Made by a program: the position numbers and the translations under genes
Shown here: positions 16,419 through 27,584 of the stretch, one piece after another
Layout of the letters: each line of letters begins with the position of its first letter
Numbering within the stretch: the stretch's first letter is position 1
Notes under the pieces: generated by a model
The model's input: only the letters and a program-made list of their open reading frames with translations
What the model was told of the DNA's origin: nothing
Database searches by the model: none
Source: Qipengyuania aestuarii
Lineage (GTDB): Bacteria > Pseudomonadota > Alphaproteobacteria > Sphingomonadales > Sphingomonadaceae
Assembly (NCBI RefSeq): GCF_019711535.1
Contig: NZ_JAIGNP010000001.1
Coordinates: 868,001-932,000, forward strand
Reading direction: 5' to 3'
Length of the DNA: 64,000 nucleotides

Positions 16419-18701
16419 TTAGTCCTTCAGGAAGTCCGGCACGTGAGCTTCGCCGCCCTTGTCACCGCGGTCACGTCCGCCACCACGCGGGCCACGGTCA
16501 CCGCCGCCACGACGATCGCCGCCACGGCCGCCGCCGCCGCGTGGGCCACGATCGCCTCGCGGCTCACGCGGTTCGCGCGGAGGACGCGTGTCTTCCAGTT
16601 CTTCACCGGTTTCCTGGTCGACGACGCGCATCGAAAGGCGGACCTTCCCGCGCTGGTCGATCTCAAGGACCTTTACCTTCACTTCCTGGCCTTCCGACAC
16701 GACGTCGGTCGGCTTTTCCACGCGCTCGTTCTTCATTTCGCTGACGTGGACGAGACCGTCCTTGCCGCCCATGAAGTTCACGAAAGCACCGAAATCGACG
16801 ATATTGACGACCTTGCCGTTGTAGATCTTGCCGACTTCCGCCTCTTCGACGATGCCTTCGATCCACTTCTTGGCGGCTTCGATCTCATCGGCATTGCTCG
16901 ACGAAATCTTGATCACGCCTTCATCGTCGATATCGACCTTTGCGCCGGTTTCAGCAACGATCTCACGGATCACCTTGCCGCCCGTACCGATGACATCGCG
17001 GATCTTCGACTTGTCGATCTGCATGGTTTCGATACGCGGAGCGTGCTTGGACACTTCACCGCGAGCGCCCGAAAGCGCCTTGGTCATTTCGCCCAGGATG
17101 TGCGCACGACCGGCCTTAGCCTGTTCCAGCGCGGTCTTCATGATTTCCTGCGTGATGCCGGCAACCTTGATGTCCATCTGGAGCGAGGTGATGCCCTTCT
17201 CCGAGCCGGCGACCTTGAAGTCCATGTCTCCGAGGTGATCTTCGTCGCCCAGGATATCCGACAGAACAGCGAAGTCGTCGCCTTCGAGGATAAGACCCAT
17301 GGCGATACCCGATACCGGGCGTTCGATCGGCACACCGGCATCCATCATCGACAGACAGCCACCGCATACGGTCGCCATCGAAGACGAACCGTTGGACTCG
17401 GTGATGTCCGACAGAATGCGGATCGTGTAGGGGAAGTCTTCATGAGCGGGCAGAACCGGATGCAGCGCGCGCCATGCGAGCTTGCCGTGGCCGGTTTCGC
17501 GGCGGCTGGTGAAGCCGAAACGACCCACTTCGCCGACCGAATATGGCGGGAAGTTATAGTGCAGCATGAAGTGATTGTACGATAGGCCTTCAAGGCCGTC
17601 GATCATCTGCTCGGCATCCTTGGTGCCCAGCGTCGTAGTGCAGATAGCCTGCGTCTCACCGCGCGTGAACAGGGCCGAACCGTGCGTACGAGGCAACAGG
17701 CCGACCATCGCCTCGATCGGGCGAACCTGGTCGAGCTTACGGCCGTCGATACGCTGGCCGTCCTTCAGAATAGCGCCGCGTACGATTTCCGCTTCCAGCT
17801 TCTTGACCGCCTTGTTGGCGACCATCTGCGTCTGCGGTTCTTCTTCCGCGAAAGCTTCCTTGGCCTTGGCGCGCGCGTCGTTGAGCGCATCGCTACGAGC
17901 CGACTTATCGGTCAGCTTGTATGCAGCAGCGATATCGTCACCGACAATGCCGCGCAGCTTTTCCTTGATCGCCGAGGTGTCGTCCGAGGTATCCATTTCC
18001 CACGGATCCTTGGCGGCCTGTTCGGCCAGGTCGATGATCGCACCGATGACCTTGCGGCTTTCCTCATGCGCGAACATGACGGCGCCGAGCATTTCTTCCT
18101 CGGTCAATTCCTTTGCTTCGGATTCGACCATCATCACCGCATCCTGGGTTGCGGCAACGACGAGGTCGAGACGACCGTCTTCCCCCAGCGCGCTGTCGAG
18201 GCTCGGGTTGAGGATGTAATCGCCATCGTTCGAGAAGCCGACGCGTGCAGCGCCGATCGGGCCCATGAAGGGCACGCCCGAGATGGTCAGCGCGGCCGAG
18301 GCAGCGATCATCGCGACGATATCGGGTTCGGTTTCGCCGTCATAGGACAGGACCTGCGCGATGACGTTGATTTCGTTGTAGAAGCCTTCCGGGAACAGCG
18401 GCCGCACGGGGCGGTCGATCAGGCGGGAGGTCAGCGTTTCCTTCTCCGTGGCGCGACCTTCGCGCTTGAAGAAGCCGCCCGGGATACGGCCCGCGGCAGA
18501 GAATTTTTCCTGGTAGTGAACGGTTAGCGGGAAGAAGTCCTGCCCTTCGCGTACACTCTTGGCGGCAGTCACGGCGCAGAGCACCACGGTTTCGCCATAG
18601 GTAGCCAGAACGGCACCGTCAGCCTGACGGGCGATCTGTCCGGTTTCGAGGGTGAGGGTCTTTCCGCCCCACTCAATCGATACGGTTTTCTTGTCGAACA
18701 T
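16419..18701 (-). CDS. pnp: Polynucleotide phosphorylase (PNPase)
   Basis: The 760-residue exoribonuclease has two RNase PH domains, a KH domain ([19 protein letters not shown], near residue 560) and an S1 domain (near residue 620, [19 protein letters not shown]). It degrades RNA 3' to 5' by phosphorolysis and is the RNase E partner in the degradosome. The last 45 residues form an Arg/Gly-rich tail ([14 protein letters not shown] and similar), longer than in E. coli. The gene follows rpsO, the classical order, with about 180 bases between them that contain a terminator-like hairpin. Confidence 0.98.
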   Translation of the reverse strand: MFDKKTVSIEWGGKTLTLETGQIARQADGAVLATYGETVVLCAVTAAKSVREGQDFFPLTVHYQEKFSAAGRIPGGFFKREGRATEKETLTSRLIDRPVRPLFPEGFYNEINVIAQVLSYDGETEPDIVAMIAASAALTISGVPFMGPIGAARVGFSNDGDYILNPSLDSALGEDGRLDLVVAATQDAVMMVESEAKELTEEEMLGAVMFAHEESRKVIGAIIDLAEQAAKDPWEMDTSDDTSAIKEKLRGIVGDDIAAAYKLTDKSARSDALNDARAKAKEAFAEEEPQTQMVANKAVKKLEAEIVRGAILKDGQRIDGRKLDQVRPIEAMVGLLPRTHGSALFTRGETQAICTTTLGTKDAEQMIDGLEGLSYNHFMLHYNFPPYSVGEVGRFGFTSRRETGHGKLAWRALHPVLPAHEDFPYTIRILSDITESNGSSSMATVCGGCLSMMDAGVPIERPVSGIAMGLILEGDDFAVLSDILGDEDHLGDMDFKVAGSEKGITSLQMDIKVAGITQEIMKTALEQAKAGRAHILGEMTKALSGARGEVSKHAPRIETMQIDKSKIRDVIGTGGKVIREIVAETGAKVDIDDEGVIKISSSNADEIEAAKKWIEGIVEEAEVGKIYNGKVVNIVDFGAFVNFMGGKDGLVHVSEMKNERVEKPTDVVSEGQEVKVKVLEIDQRGKVRLSMRVVDQETGEELEDTRPPREPREPRGDRGPRGGGGRGGDRRGGGDRGPRGGGRDRGDKGGEAHVPDFLKD

Positions 18702-18837
18702 GTATTTTCCTTGATGACCCGCACGGCCTTATTGCGGTGCGGGGCCTACTGTACCGGGCAATCCGTCCCGGTCCGGTTCGAGGCGCTTTATCTTGCCTCT
18801 TGTTTGCCCCTGCGCCGAATTGCGAAGGTAGCCAAAT

Positions 18838-18868
18838 GCGAAAAGGGCGGCCCGTTTGAGCCGCCCTT
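18838..18868 (-). terminator. Hairpin with T-run between rpsO and pnp
   Basis: On the minus strand AAGGGCGGC pairs with GCCGCCCTT over an 8-base loop and is followed by TTCGCATTT, after the two final Ts of the stem. It sits 12 bases after the rpsO stop. It probably terminates or attenuates rpsO readthrough into pnp, as in E. coli. Confidence 0.75.
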
Positions 18869-18879
18869 CCCGAAAACTC

Positions 18880-19149
18880 TTACTTACGAAGACCCAGCTT
18901 CTGGATCAGTGCGTTGTAACGCTCGACATCCACCTTCTTGAGATAGGCGAGCAGGTTACGGCGCTTGTTGACCATCATGAGCAAACCGCGACGGGAATGG
19001 TTATCCTTATGGTTGGCCTTGAAGTGGTCGGTGAGATTGCGAATACGCTCGGTGAGGATCGCGACCTGGACTTCCGGCGAACCGGTATCGCCCTGTGCCT
19101 GGGCATTGTCCTTGATAATTTCAGCTTTACGCTCGGCAGTAACCGACAT
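18880..19149 (-). CDS. rpsO: 30S ribosomal protein S15
   Basis: The 89-residue protein has the normal S15 length and signatures: [35 protein letters not shown] and [21 protein letters not shown]15 is a primary binder of 16S rRNA in the small-subunit platform and is classically autoregulated at its own leader. It lies five bases after truB in the order truB-rpsO-pnp. Confidence 0.98.
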   Translation of the reverse strand: MSVTAERKAEIIKDNAQAQGDTGSPEVQVAILTERIRNLTDHFKANHKDNHSRRGLLMMVNKRRNLLAYLKKVDVERYNALIQKLGLRK

Positions 19150-19154
19150 GTATT

Positions 19155-20075
19155 CTACTCCGCGACATCCGGCAGATTGAAACCCCGCACGACCTTGGCC
19201 GAGCCTCCCTCCAGTTCCATCAGCGCCACCGGAACTTGTCCAAGTTTAGCCATATGAAGCCCGTCAGGCTGGGGCAGTTCCGACAATACCCGGCCCTGGC
19301 GGACCGCCTGCGCGCTGTCGGGATCGAGGTGAAGGACCGGGATGTCGTCCAGTCCCGCCTCTAGCGGCAGGAGAAGGTGTTCAAGAGGCGCGCCCTTAGC
19401 GACTTCTTCCGCCGAGTCCAGCGAAATCGCCTGTTCCTGAGTGAACGGGCCAGCCTTGATGCGTCTGAGATAGGTCACATGTCCGCGGCTTCCAAGGGCG
19501 AGCGCGATGTCCCGTGCAAGCGACCGGATGTATGTCCCCTTGGAGACATGCGCGCGCAGGGTCACCGCTTCCGCCGCGCCCTCAAGGATATCGAGCGCAT
19601 GGATCGTCGTATCCCGCAGCTTCATCTCGACCTCTTCACAAGCTCGCGCGCGGTCGTAGGCGCGTTTGCCATCGATCTTGATCGCCGAATATGCCGGAGG
19701 TGCCTGCCGGATCGGTCCGGTGAAGGCAGAAAGGGCGGCAGCAATGTCCCCCACGCTCGGCATATGGTTGGAGGTCGCGACGACCTCGCCTTCGGTGTCG
19801 AGCGTGTCCGTCTGCTCGCCGAAGCGGATGGTGAAGTCGTAGATCTTACTGGCATCGAGCATGCGCCCGGCCAGCTTCGTTGCCTCGCCCAGCGCGATCG
19901 GGAGCACGCCTTCGGCCAGCGGGTCCAGCGTGCCGCCATGCCCGACCTTGGTCTTGGCATAGCCGCCCTGGCGCAGCACGCGCTTCACCAGGCCGACGGC
20001 CTGTGTCGAGCCGAGACCGCGCGGCTTGTCGAGCAAGAGCCAGCCATGGGGCGCGGGCTTGGATCGCGCGTTCAT
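19155..20075 (-). CDS. truB: tRNA pseudouridine-55 synthase
   Basis: From the ATG at 20075 the protein has 306 residues and starts [20 protein letters not shown]. The longer frame adds residues that run into the preceding gene. The catalytic Asp lies in [19 protein letters not shown] near residue 51, and [17 protein letters not shown] supplies the second conserved region. TruB makes the universal pseudouridine 55 in the tRNA T-loop. The start overlaps the stop of the M50 protease gene in an ATGA arrangement. Confidence 0.97.
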   Translation of the reverse strand: MNARSKPAPHGWLLLDKPRGLGSTQAVGLVKRVLRQGGYAKTKVGHGGTLDPLAEGVLPIALGEATKLAGRMLDASKIYDFTIRFGEQTDTLDTEGEVVATSNHMPSVGDIAAALSAFTGPIRQAPPAYSAIKIDGKRAYDRARACEEVEMKLRDTTIHALDILEGAAEAVTLRAHVSKGTYIRSLARDIALALGSRGHVTYLRRIKAGPFTQEQAISLDSAEEVAKGAPLEHLLLPLEAGLDDIPVLHLDPDSAQAVRQGRVLSELPQPDGLHMAKLGQVPVALMELEGGSAKVVRGFNLPDVAE

Positions 20076-20761
20076 GCGATCACCCGCGCCACGCCGTCCG
20101 CGACCGCGTAGAAGATACCCGTCAGCCATTCCACCGGCGGGAACAGCGTGTTTTCAATCCAGCGCGCGTCCGGGAAGGCCCAGGTCGCAGCGATCAGGAC
20201 CACCAGCAGCAGCATGCCCATGGCCTGCAGTTTCTGCCAGTGATGCACCCAGCGACGCGGCATCAGACCGCCCACGATGTGCGATCCATCGAAGGGCGGG
20301 ATCGGCAGCATGTTGAACAGGGCGAGGAAAGCATTGATGAGGACGAAAGCCCCGAAGAAGGTCAGGGACCATTCCGGCGGGGCAACGCCCCAGTTCGATG
20401 CGAAACCGGCGAATATGCCGAAGAGTATAGCCGCTGCAAGTGCGAGCAGGATATTTGTGCCGGGACCGGCGGCAGCCACCGCCATCATGCCGTAGCGCGG
20501 ATTGTCGAGCCTGCGCTGGTTGACCGGGACGGGCTTTGCCCACCCAAACACCGGGCCGCCCATGAGAGCCAGCGCGCCGGGCACGAGCAGCGTGCCGATA
20601 GGATCGACATGACGGATCGGATTGAGCGAAAGGCGCCGCTGCTCCTTGGCAGTCGGATCGCCCAGCATAAGCGCGACCCAGCCATGCGCCACTTCATGAA
20701 AGACGATCGCAATGATCAGGCACGGGATCAGAATGGCCGCAAGGGTAAGTGTGTCGAGCAT
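20072..20761 (-). CDS. Site-2-protease family M50 zinc metallopeptidase
   Basis: The 229-residue membrane protein starts at the ATG at 20761; a longer frame runs into tdk and lacks homology. The zinc motif HEVAHGW is at residues 22-28 within the first transmembrane helix. The second active-site motif NMLPIPPFDGSHI has the conserved Asp. This is the minimal rhomboid-like S2P group (YwhC type) without a PDZ domain, of unknown substrate. It is inserted between tdk and truB in the ribosome maturation operon, and overlaps truB by four bases. Confidence 0.92.
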   Translation of the reverse strand: MLDTLTLAAILIPCLIIAIVFHEVAHGWVALMLGDPTAKEQRRLSLNPIRHVDPIGTLLVPGALALMGGPVFGWAKPVPVNQRRLDNPRYGMMAVAAAGPGTNILLALAAAILFGIFAGFASNWGVAPPEWSLTFFGAFVLINAFLALFNMLPIPPFDGSHIVGGLMPRRWVHHWQKLQAMGMLLLVVLIAATWAFPDARWIENTLFPPVEWLTGIFYAVADGVARVIA

Positions 20762-20799
20762 CGCTGGTATGTAGATACGCGGAAGCGGCCGCGCACCCC

Positions 20800-21405
20800 T
20801 TACTGTGCCTGCAACCCCGGAAAATGATCGCCGCCGGTTCTTTCGACGAAATGCTTGCGGCACAGCGCGACATAGCGATCGTTGCCGCCGATCTCGGTCT
20901 GGGCGCCTTCGCGTACGGCCCGGCCGCTTTCATCGACGCGCAGGTTCATCGTCGCCTTGCGGCCGCAATCGCAAACCGCCTTCATCTCCACCAGCTTGTC
21001 CGCGATGCCGAGCAACGCAGCAGAACCGGGAAACAGCTCGCCCTGAAAGTCGGTCCGCAAACCATAGCAGAGAACGGGAATATCGGCCCCGTCGCACAGG
21101 CGCGCCAGCTGCCAGACCTGCGTCTTGGTGAGGAACTGCGCCTCGTCGATCAGAACGCATGCGACCGGAGCCTCGGCATGCTCTTCGAGCACGCGCGCCT
21201 CGATATCGGTTCCGGCATCGAAGCGGTGCGCGTCGCTTGCGAGGCCGATACGACTTGAAATTGCCCCGAAGCCTGCCCGGTCATCAAGCGCCGCGGTCCA
21301 CAACGAGACCTTCATGCCGCGTTCGCCATAATTGAATGCCGTCTGCAGAAGCGTCGTGCTTTTCCCGGCATTCATGCTGGCATAATAGAAATAGAGCTTG
21401 GCCAT
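20800..21405 (-). CDS. tdk: Thymidine kinase (type II)
   Basis: From the ATG at 21405 the enzyme has 201 residues. The P-loop is in [15 protein letters not shown] and the catalytic region reads LIDEAQFL with the general-base Glu. A C-terminal zinc ribbon uses Cys in [10 protein letters not shown] and CRKHF. It phosphorylates thymidine in the salvage pathway. It is one of three genes that separate rbfA from truB in this genome. There are 107 bases between rbfA and tdk and 38 between tdk and the M50 gene. Confidence 0.96.
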   Translation of the reverse strand: MAKLYFYYASMNAGKSTTLLQTAFNYGERGMKVSLWTAALDDRAGFGAISSRIGLASDAHRFDAGTDIEARVLEEHAEAPVACVLIDEAQFLTKTQVWQLARLCDGADIPVLCYGLRTDFQGELFPGSAALLGIADKLVEMKAVCDCGRKATMNLRVDESGRAVREGAQTEIGGNDRYVALCRKHFVERTGGDHFPGLQAQ

Positions 21406-21512
21406 TGTGCCTGGCGCGCCTCTCAAACAACTTCTCTGCGGGACTTCGCTTAACCGGCACCTAAAGCGATGGATGGCCCTGCGGCAAGTTCAGGGCGCGG
21501 CGAAGCAGGGGA

Positions 21513-21911
21513 TCATTCTTCCTCGTCGAGGTCGCGCGCGACCTTGGGATCGCTCAGCAATTGCTCGATCCGGTCTGCTTCATCGAAGCTCTCGTCCGGC
21601 TTGAAGGATAGCTTGGGCGCGAATTTGAGCCCTAGGCGCTGCGCCACCTCCTTCTGGAAGAAGGCTGTGTTCGTGCGCAGGGCCTTGAGCACTTCGGCTT
21701 CATCCTTGCCCAGCAGCGGTTTCACATAAGCCTTCGCGTTGCGAAGATCGGGCGTCATGCGTACTTCGGTCACCGCGATATGGTGCGCGCGCAGGACGTC
21801 ATCATGCGCCTCGCCCCGCGCGAGCAGTTCGGACAGGATATGGCGGACCCGCTCCCCCACCTTGAGGACGCGGACCGATTGCTGTTCTGGAGTGGATTGG
21901 TTGCGAGCCAT
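21513..21911 (-). CDS. rbfA: Ribosome-binding factor A
   Basis: The 132-residue protein has the KH-like fold of Rbf[21 protein letters not shown] near the start, [17 protein letters not shown] in the centre and [20 protein letters not shown] near the end. It assists late 30S maturation and cold adaptation. Its ATG overlaps the stop of the DUF1697 gene by one base. Confidence 0.96.
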   Translation of the reverse strand: MARNQSTPEQQSVRVLKVGERVRHILSELLARGEAHDDVLRAHHIAVTEVRMTPDLRNAKAYVKPLLGKDEAEVLKALRTNTAFFQKEVAQRLGLKFAPKLSFKPDESFDEADRIEQLLSDPKVARDLDEEE

Positions 21912-22450
21912 CAGGATAATTTCTCGATAATTCTGTTGAGCGAACGGACATTGCGGGCAGTGCCTCTGCAGCCCAGTCGCCGTTCGATGAATGCACGGGT
22001 GAGCTTGCTGGAGCCGACACTGGAAACGAAGTCGATGTGGAGCGCACGCGTCCCTGGCGCAAGCCTTTCCGGCCCGCGCCCCTCATGATCGGCAATGAGG
22101 GCACTGAATTGCGCCGCCGTCGGTTGACCGGTCAGGAAATGGACATGAACGAACTTGTCCTCCCCCTCCCCCGCGAAGGGATTTTCCGCCAGCGCGGCAG
22201 CTAGATCTTCAGCGCTGCGGACCGTGGCAACACTGTCGATTTCGAACTCATCCTTCAGGATGGCAGCGATGCGGTTTTCCAATTCCGCATCAGGTGCGCT
22301 TTCATGGTCGAACAGCAGATTTCCGCTGGCGACGACAGTAGCGACATTCTGGAAGCCGCGCGTCTCCATCGCCGCAACGAGATCCGCCATCTTGAGACGG
22401 TTGCCACCGACGTTGATGGACCCGAGAAGTGCAGCGAAGCGCGCCATCAT
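21911..22450 (-). CDS. DUF1697 family protein
   Basis: The 179-residue protein (start at 22450, or three bases later) matches DUF1697: [20 protein letters not shown] at the N-terminus, [13 protein letters not shown], and a C-terminal [19 protein letters not shown]. The family has a ferredoxin-like fold of unknown function. Here it is inserted between infB and rbfA, and its stop overlaps the rbfA start, so it is expressed with the translation operon. The coupling is unusual for the family and may simply reflect insertion. Confidence 0.9.
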   Translation of the reverse strand: MMARFAALLGSINVGGNRLKMADLVAAMETRGFQNVATVVASGNLLFDHESAPDAELENRIAAILKDEFEIDSVATVRSAEDLAAALAENPFAGEGEDKFVHVHFLTGQPTAAQFSALIADHEGRGPERLAPGTRALHIDFVSSVGSSKLTRAFIERRLGCRGTARNVRSLNRIIEKLS

Positions 22451-22601
22451 GCTGTCCCTTTCAGCTGAGCCGCAATGCATTTTTCAGTTTGAGCGAAAAG
22501 CGAGGGCACTGCCGCACTTACCCCCAAACTGCCGAAGGCGCCGCCCATCCCCTCTGGATGGACGGCGCCTTCATCATGCGGTCTGTCGGACCCGAAACGG
22601 A

Positions 22602-25175
22602 TCACAGTGTGCGTTCGCGCTCCTCGACCTCGAACACCTCAAGCTGGTCGCCCGGCTTGATGTCGTTCGTGTCGGCGAGGACCACACCGCATTCGAGACC
22701 GGCGCGGACTTCGTCCACATCGTCCTTGAAACGGCGCAACGAGGCGATGGTCGTGGCCGAGACGATGACATCGTCGCGCGTGAGACGTGCGTGCAGTCCC
22801 TTGCGGATGACGCCTTCCTCGACGAGCAGACCGGCGGCCTTGTCCTTCTTGCCCGAACGGAACACTTCCTTGATCGCGGCACGGCCGACAACATTCTCGA
22901 TCCGCTCCGGACCCAGCTCGCCGGCCATTTCCTTCGCGATTTCCTCGGTCAGGTGATAGATTACGTCGTAATACTTCATCTCCACCCCATCGCGCTTGAC
23001 CAGTTCGCGGGCCTTCGCATTGGGACGGACGTTGAAGCCGATGATCGGCGCCTTCGAAGCCGCAGCCAGCTGAACGTCGCTTTCGGTGATCGCACCCACG
23101 CCTGCATGCAGGACGCGGACCTTGATCTCGTCGTTCGAGAGGTTGTGCAGCGCCGAGGTGATCGCTTCGACCGAACCCTGTACGTCGGCCTTCACCAGCA
23201 CGGGGAATTCGATCACATTCGATGCGAGGTTGTTGAACATCGTATCGAAGCTTGTCGGAGCCAATGCAGTGCGCTTCTCGGTCGCCTTCTCCTGACGGTA
23301 TTCGGCAACTTCGCGAGCGCGCTGCTCGTTCTCGACCACGGTTAGCACGTCACCGGCACTCGGCACGCCGCCGAGGCCAAGGACCTCGACCGGCATCGAT
23401 GGCCCGGCCTTCTTGATCTGCTTGCCCTGATCGTCGACGATCGCGCGGACGCGGCCGCTCTGGGTACCGACAACGAAGGTGTTGCCACGCTCCAACGTGC
23501 CACGGGTGACAAGCACGGTGGCCACCGGTCCGCGGCCCTTGTCGAGCTGCGCTTCGATGACGGTCGCTTCCGCCATGCGATCGGGATTGGCTTTCAGTTC
23601 GAGCAGTTCTGCCTGAAGCGCGATCTTTTCAAGCAAATCGTCCAGACCGGTCTTCGCCTTGGCGGAGATTTCCACGTCCTGCACATCGCCCGACATCGAT
23701 TCCACGATGACTTCGTGTTCGAGCAGACGGGTGCGGATGTTGTCCGGATTGGCTTCCGGCTTGTCCATCTTGTTGATCGCCACGATCATCGGGACGCCAG
23801 CGGCCTTGGTGTGATTGATGGCCTCGATGGTCTGCGGCATGATGCCGTCATCGGCGGCCACCACCAGCACCACGATATCGGTGACGTTGGCACCGCGCTG
23901 GCGCATCTGCGTAAAGGCGGCGTGGCCCGGCGTATCGAGGAAGGTGACCTTGTCGCCGTTCTTCGTCTTAACCTGATAGCTGCCGATATGCTGGGTAATG
24001 CCCCCGGCTTCGCCCTTCACCACATTGGCGCCGCGAAGCGCGTCGAGCAGCGACGTCTTGCCGTGATCGACATGGCCCATGATGGTGACGACCGGCGGAC
24101 GCGCTTTCAGCGTTTCTTCCGGATCGACATCAGCCTCTGCGGCGATGTCGACATCGGCTTCGGAAACCTTCTCGATATTGTGCCCGAACTGTTCGACGAG
24201 CAGTTCTGCCGTATCCTGGTCGATCGTCTGGTTGACGGTGACCATCATGTCGAGATTGAAGAGTTCCTTGACCAGGTCGGCACCCTTCTCGCCCATGCGC
24301 TTGGCCAGTTCGCCAACCGTGATCGCCTCGGGCACAACGACGTCGCGCACCTGCTTTTCACGCGGCTTGTTGGAGCCACCGCCCTGCATGCGGCGTTCTT
24401 TCTCGCGCGCACGCTTGAGCGCGGCGAGGCTGCGCGCACGGCGGCCTTCGTCCTCGTTGAGAGCCTTCTTGACGGAGAGCTTGCCCGACCGGCGCTTGTC
24501 CGGCGTTTCGGCCGTGGCACCGCGAGCAGGCTTGTCTTCCTTTTTCTTGGCGCGCTCTGGCTTCTTGATTTCCGGACGCTTGACCGGGGTGAAGCGACGC
24601 GGCGCGGGCGCCGAAGTGCCTTCTTCCTCGGCATCGGCAGCGGGTTCGCTTGCCTCGGCCTCGGCTTCCGGCTCGGCTGCCGCTTCCTTGGCTTCGGGAG
24701 CCTTCTTTGCATCTTCGGCAGCCTTCTTGGCAGCCTCTTCCTCGGCCTTGCGGTTTTCCTCGGCGCGCTTTTTCTCGTCCTCGGCAGCCTTGCGTGCGCT
24801 TTCTTCTTCGCGCTTGCGGGATTCCTCGGCCTGACGCAGGCGATCTTCCTCGGCTTCGCGCTGAAGACGGGCGACGCGTTCCTGCGGCGTTTCATTGGAA
24901 GGAGGTGCCTTCTTGGGCGCAGGCTTCTTGGCCGCAGGCGCAGGGGCCGGAGCTGGCGCGGGAGCCGGTGTCGGCGCCGGAGCTGCCTCTGGCGCTGCCT
25001 CAGCGGGCGTCGGGGTCGGTGCCGCTTCGCCCGGTTTCACGAGCTTGCGGCGGCGCTTCACCTCGACCGCCACCTTGTTGGTGCGGCCGTGGCTGAAGGT
25101 CTGCTTGACCTCGCCCGGTTGCGCGCCCTTGAGGGTAAGCGGTTTACGGGCCGGTTTCTTGTCGTCGTCGCTCAT
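22602..25175 (-). CDS. infB: Translation initiation factor IF-2
   Basis: The chosen start at 25175 gives 857 residues beginning [20 protein letters not shown], the normal alphaproteobacterial IF-2 N-terminus; a longer frame reads into the YlxR gene. A highly charged Ala/Glu/Lys-rich segment with Pro/Ala runs fills the first 330 residues. The GTPase domain follows, with [15 protein letters not shown] near residue 365 and [12 protein letters not shown] for switch II. IF-2 places fMet-tRNA on the 30S subunit. Order: ylxR-infB-DUF1697-rbfA. Confidence 0.98.
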   Translation of the reverse strand: MSDDDKKPARKPLTLKGAQPGEVKQTFSHGRTNKVAVEVKRRRKLVKPGEAAPTPTPAEAAPEAAPAPTPAPAPAPAPAPAAKKPAPKKAPPSNETPQERVARLQREAEEDRLRQAEESRKREEESARKAAEDEKKRAEENRKAEEEAAKKAAEDAKKAPEAKEAAAEPEAEAEASEPAADAEEEGTSAPAPRRFTPVKRPEIKKPERAKKKEDKPARGATAETPDKRRSGKLSVKKALNEDEGRRARSLAALKRAREKERRMQGGGSNKPREKQVRDVVVPEAITVGELAKRMGEKGADLVKELFNLDMMVTVNQTIDQDTAELLVEQFGHNIEKVSEADVDIAAEADVDPEETLKARPPVVTIMGHVDHGKTSLLDALRGANVVKGEAGGITQHIGSYQVKTKNGDKVTFLDTPGHAAFTQMRQRGANVTDIVVLVVAADDGIMPQTIEAINHTKAAGVPMIVAINKMDKPEANPDNIRTRLLEHEVIVESMSGDVQDVEISAKAKTGLDDLLEKIALQAELLELKANPDRMAEATVIEAQLDKGRGPVATVLVTRGTLERGNTFVVGTQSGRVRAIVDDQGKQIKKAGPSMPVEVLGLGGVPSAGDVLTVVENEQRAREVAEYRQEKATEKRTALAPTSFDTMFNNLASNVIEFPVLVKADVQGSVEAITSALHNLSNDEIKVRVLHAGVGAITESDVQLAAASKAPIIGFNVRPNAKARELVKRDGVEMKYYDVIYHLTEEIAKEMAGELGPERIENVVGRAAIKEVFRSGKKDKAAGLLVEEGVIRKGLHARLTRDDVIVSATTIASLRRFKDDVDEVRAGLECGVVLADTNDIKPGDQLEVFEVEERERTL

Positions 25176-25195
25176 TCTTGCTCGTTTCTCTTCGT

Positions 25196-25939
25196 TCAAT
25201 CGTTCGTATCGGTTGCGGCGCGCGAATTCGCACGCCCGGATTCGTCGGGAATTTCCTGTCCCAGATAATGCATCAGCCGCTTCAAGGGTTTGAGCACCCG
25301 AGCAGCCGCTGCATCGTTCGCCAGTCCGAGATGGACGACATTGTCGCGGCCCAATGCCACAGACAGAGCGTCGCGGTCCAGAGGCAGGGTCCAGCCCCGT
25401 TCTCCGCTGCCTTCCGTCTCCCGGCCGACGCGCCACGCCTGATCGAGCTTCTTGCGCCCGTCCTCGCTGGCGTCGCTGGCATGGAAAAGCGCCGAGATAC
25501 CGCCCGCACGGGCAGTCTCGGCGATGCGCTGCGTCCCCAAGATAAGGGCTCCGACGCGCATTTCGAGACCCAGCCGATCAAGAAAGACGCGTTTGAGCGC
25601 ATCTTCGATCTTCTGGGGCAGTTCTTCGGGTATCTCGAGATCGCCGGTCTTGAAGGCCCGCGCAAGGGCGCCCTTGAGCTTGCCGTTCGCCTGCGCCTCT
25701 TCGATCGCGCTGCGCGATGAGCACACCCACGCGCCCCGACCCAGCGCTTTTTCCTGCGCGTCGGGGAGCACCAGACCCGAGGGCGAAGCGGCAAGACGCA
25801 CCAGTGCGTCCCGCGATTCGGATGCACCCGTCAGGACGCACCGGCGCTCCGGGCAGGCCTTCTGGGGCCCGGAAGCTTTCCGGGCCTTGCCAGTTTCAGC
25901 GATGTCGGACGTCAGGCGCTCATTGGGTGGAGTCCGCAT
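25196..25939 (-). CDS. YlxR/RnpM-family (DUF448) RNA-binding protein fused to an L7Ae-like domain
   Basis: The 247-residue protein has the DUF448 domain (ACPERRCVLTGASESRDALVR, residues 29-49, and GRGAWVCSSR near residue 67). The C-terminal half predicts an L7Ae/L30e-like fold, as usual for alphaproteobacterial members. In Firmicutes the family member RnpM modulates RNase P. In this operon the gene sits between nusA and infB, the standard location. It overlaps the nusA 3' end by 20 bases and ends 20 bases before the infB start. Confidence 0.92.
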   Translation of the reverse strand: MRTPPNERLTSDIAETGKARKASGPQKACPERRCVLTGASESRDALVRLAASPSGLVLPDAQEKALGRGAWVCSSRSAIEEAQANGKLKGALARAFKTGDLEIPEELPQKIEDALKRVFLDRLGLEMRVGALILGTQRIAETARAGGISALFHASDASEDGRKKLDQAWRVGRETEGSGERGWTLPLDRDALSVALGRDNVVHLGLANDAAAARVLKPLKRLMHYLGQEIPDESGRANSRAATDTND

Positions 25940-27584
25940 CGGCGGCCTCCTGCGTGTCGGTCGTCTCGGCAGTAGCCGGAGCTTCCTCTTCGTCGTCGAA
26001 CCAGTGGGCGCGGGCAGCCATGATGATCTCGTTGCCCTGCTCTTCGGTCAGGCCGTATTCGCCGAGCACGCCGCCCTTGTCAGCTTCGCGCTGCGGACGA
26101 TCACGGCGCATCGGCGGGCCGTCGGCATTGTTCCGGCGACGCGGCGCTTCGCGCTTCTTGGCGATGAGTTCGTCAGTGGCGAGATCCGCCACATCATCGA
26201 GGGTCTTCAGGCCAGCCTTACCCAGGGTCACCAACATCGCCTCGGTGAGGTGCGGCAGGTCTGCCAGTTCGTCTTCCACGCCCAGTTCACGGCGCTCGGT
26301 CCGGGAAGTCTCTTCCTGACGGTCGAGCGCTTCCTTCGCGCGGTTCTGGAGTTCTTCAGCCAGTTCCTCGTCGAAGCCTTCGATCGCCGCAAGCTCGTCG
26401 AGCTCGACAAAGGCGACTTCTTCCAGCTCGGCGAAGCCTTCGGCCACGAGCAGCTGCGAAAGCGTTTCGTCGACGTCCAGTTCCTCTTCGAACATCTTGG
26501 AGCGCTCGGCAAATTCCTTGCTGCGCTTCTCCGAGGCTTCTTCCTCGGTCATGATGTCGATCTGGTTTCCGGTAAGCTGGCTGGCCAGACGTACGTTCTG
26601 ACCACGGCGGCCAATGGCAAGGCTCAGCTGATCGTCCGGGACCACCACTTCGATCCGGCCGTCTTCCTCGTCGAGCACCACGCGGCTGACGGTGGCGGGC
26701 TGCAGCGCATTGACGATGAAGGTCGCGCCATCTTCCGACCAGGGGATGATGTCGATCTTTTCGCCCTGCAGTTCCTGCACGACGGCCTGAACGCGGCTAC
26801 CCTTCATACCGACGCAGGCGCCGACCGGGTCGATGCTGCTGTCATGGCTGATCACGCCGATCTTCGCGCGGCTGCCCGGATCGCGGGCAGCGGCCTTGAT
26901 TTCGATGATGCCGTCGTAAATTTCGGGGACTTCCTGCGCGAACAGCTTCTTCATGAAGTCGGGGTGCGCGCGGCTGAGATAGATTTGCGGGCCGCGGTTG
27001 TTGCGCTCGACCTTGGTGATCAATGCGCGAACACGCTCGCCGACACGAGCCGCCTCGCGCGGGATCTGTTGGTCGCGGCGAATAACGCCTTCGGCGCGGC
27101 CGAGGTTGACGATCACGTGACCGAACTCGACCGACTTGATCACACCGGTGATGACTTCACCGGCGCGGTCCTGGAATTCGTTGAACTGGCGCTCGCGCTC
27201 CGCATCGCGAACTTTCTGGAAGATAACCTGCTTGGCCGACTGCGCATCGATACGGCCGAGATCGACCGGCGGCAGCGGATCGACGATGAAGTCGCCAATC
27301 TTCGCATCAGCTTCGAGCTTCTGCGCGGCCTTGAGATCGACCTGCTTGAAATAGTCCTCGACCTCTTCGACAACCTCGACGACACGCCACAGGCGAAGGT
27401 CGCCCGTCTGCGGATCGAGCTTGGCGCGGATGTCGTTCTCCGCGCCGTAGCGGTTGCGGGCGGACTTCTGAATCGCTTCTTCCATCGCTTCGATCACGAT
27501 GGATTTGTCGATCATCTTTTCCGATGCGACCGCATTCGCGATTGCAAGGAGTTCTGCCTTATTGGCGGAAATGGCACTGGCCAT
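25920..27584 (-). CDS. nusA: Transcription termination/antitermination protein NusA
   Basis: The 554-residue protein has the NusA N-terminal domain, an S1 domain (near residue 140, VITGVIKSVEFGHVIVNLG), two KH domains and a C-terminal acidic region containing a repeat (LVAEGFAELEEVAFV, FAELEEVAFVELDELAAIEGF in part). The KH1 motif GACVGMKGSRVQAVVQELQG is near residue 257. NusA binds RNA polymerase and modulates pausing and termination. Its ATG overlaps the rimP stop by one base. Confidence 0.97.
   Translation of the reverse strand: MASAISANKAELLAIANAVASEKMIDKSIVIEAMEEAIQKSARNRYGAENDIRAKLDPQTGDLRLWRVVEVVEEVEDYFKQVDLKAAQKLEADAKIGDFIVDPLPPVDLGRIDAQSAKQVIFQKVRDAERERQFNEFQDRAGEVITGVIKSVEFGHVIVNLGRAEGVIRRDQQIPREAARVGERVRALITKVERNNRGPQIYLSRAHPDFMKKLFAQEVPEIYDGIIEIKAAARDPGSRAKIGVISHDSSIDPVGACVGMKGSRVQAVVQELQGEKIDIIPWSEDGATFIVNALQPATVSRVVLDEEDGRIEVVVPDDQLSLAIGRRGQNVRLASQLTGNQIDIMTEEEASEKRSKEFAERSKMFEEELDVDETLSQLLVAEGFAELEEVAFVELDELAAIEGFDEELAEELQNRAKEALDRQEETSRTERRELGVEDELADLPHLTEAMLVTLGKAGLKTLDDVADLATDELIAKKREAPRRRNNADGPPMRRDRPQREADKGGVLGEYGLTEEQGNEIIMAARAHWFDDEEEAPATAETTDTQEAADADSTQ

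Noticed and set aside
25176..25436. Extended N-terminus of IF-2
   Set aside because: The extra residues run through the YlxR gene and differ from the conserved IF-2 start at 25175.
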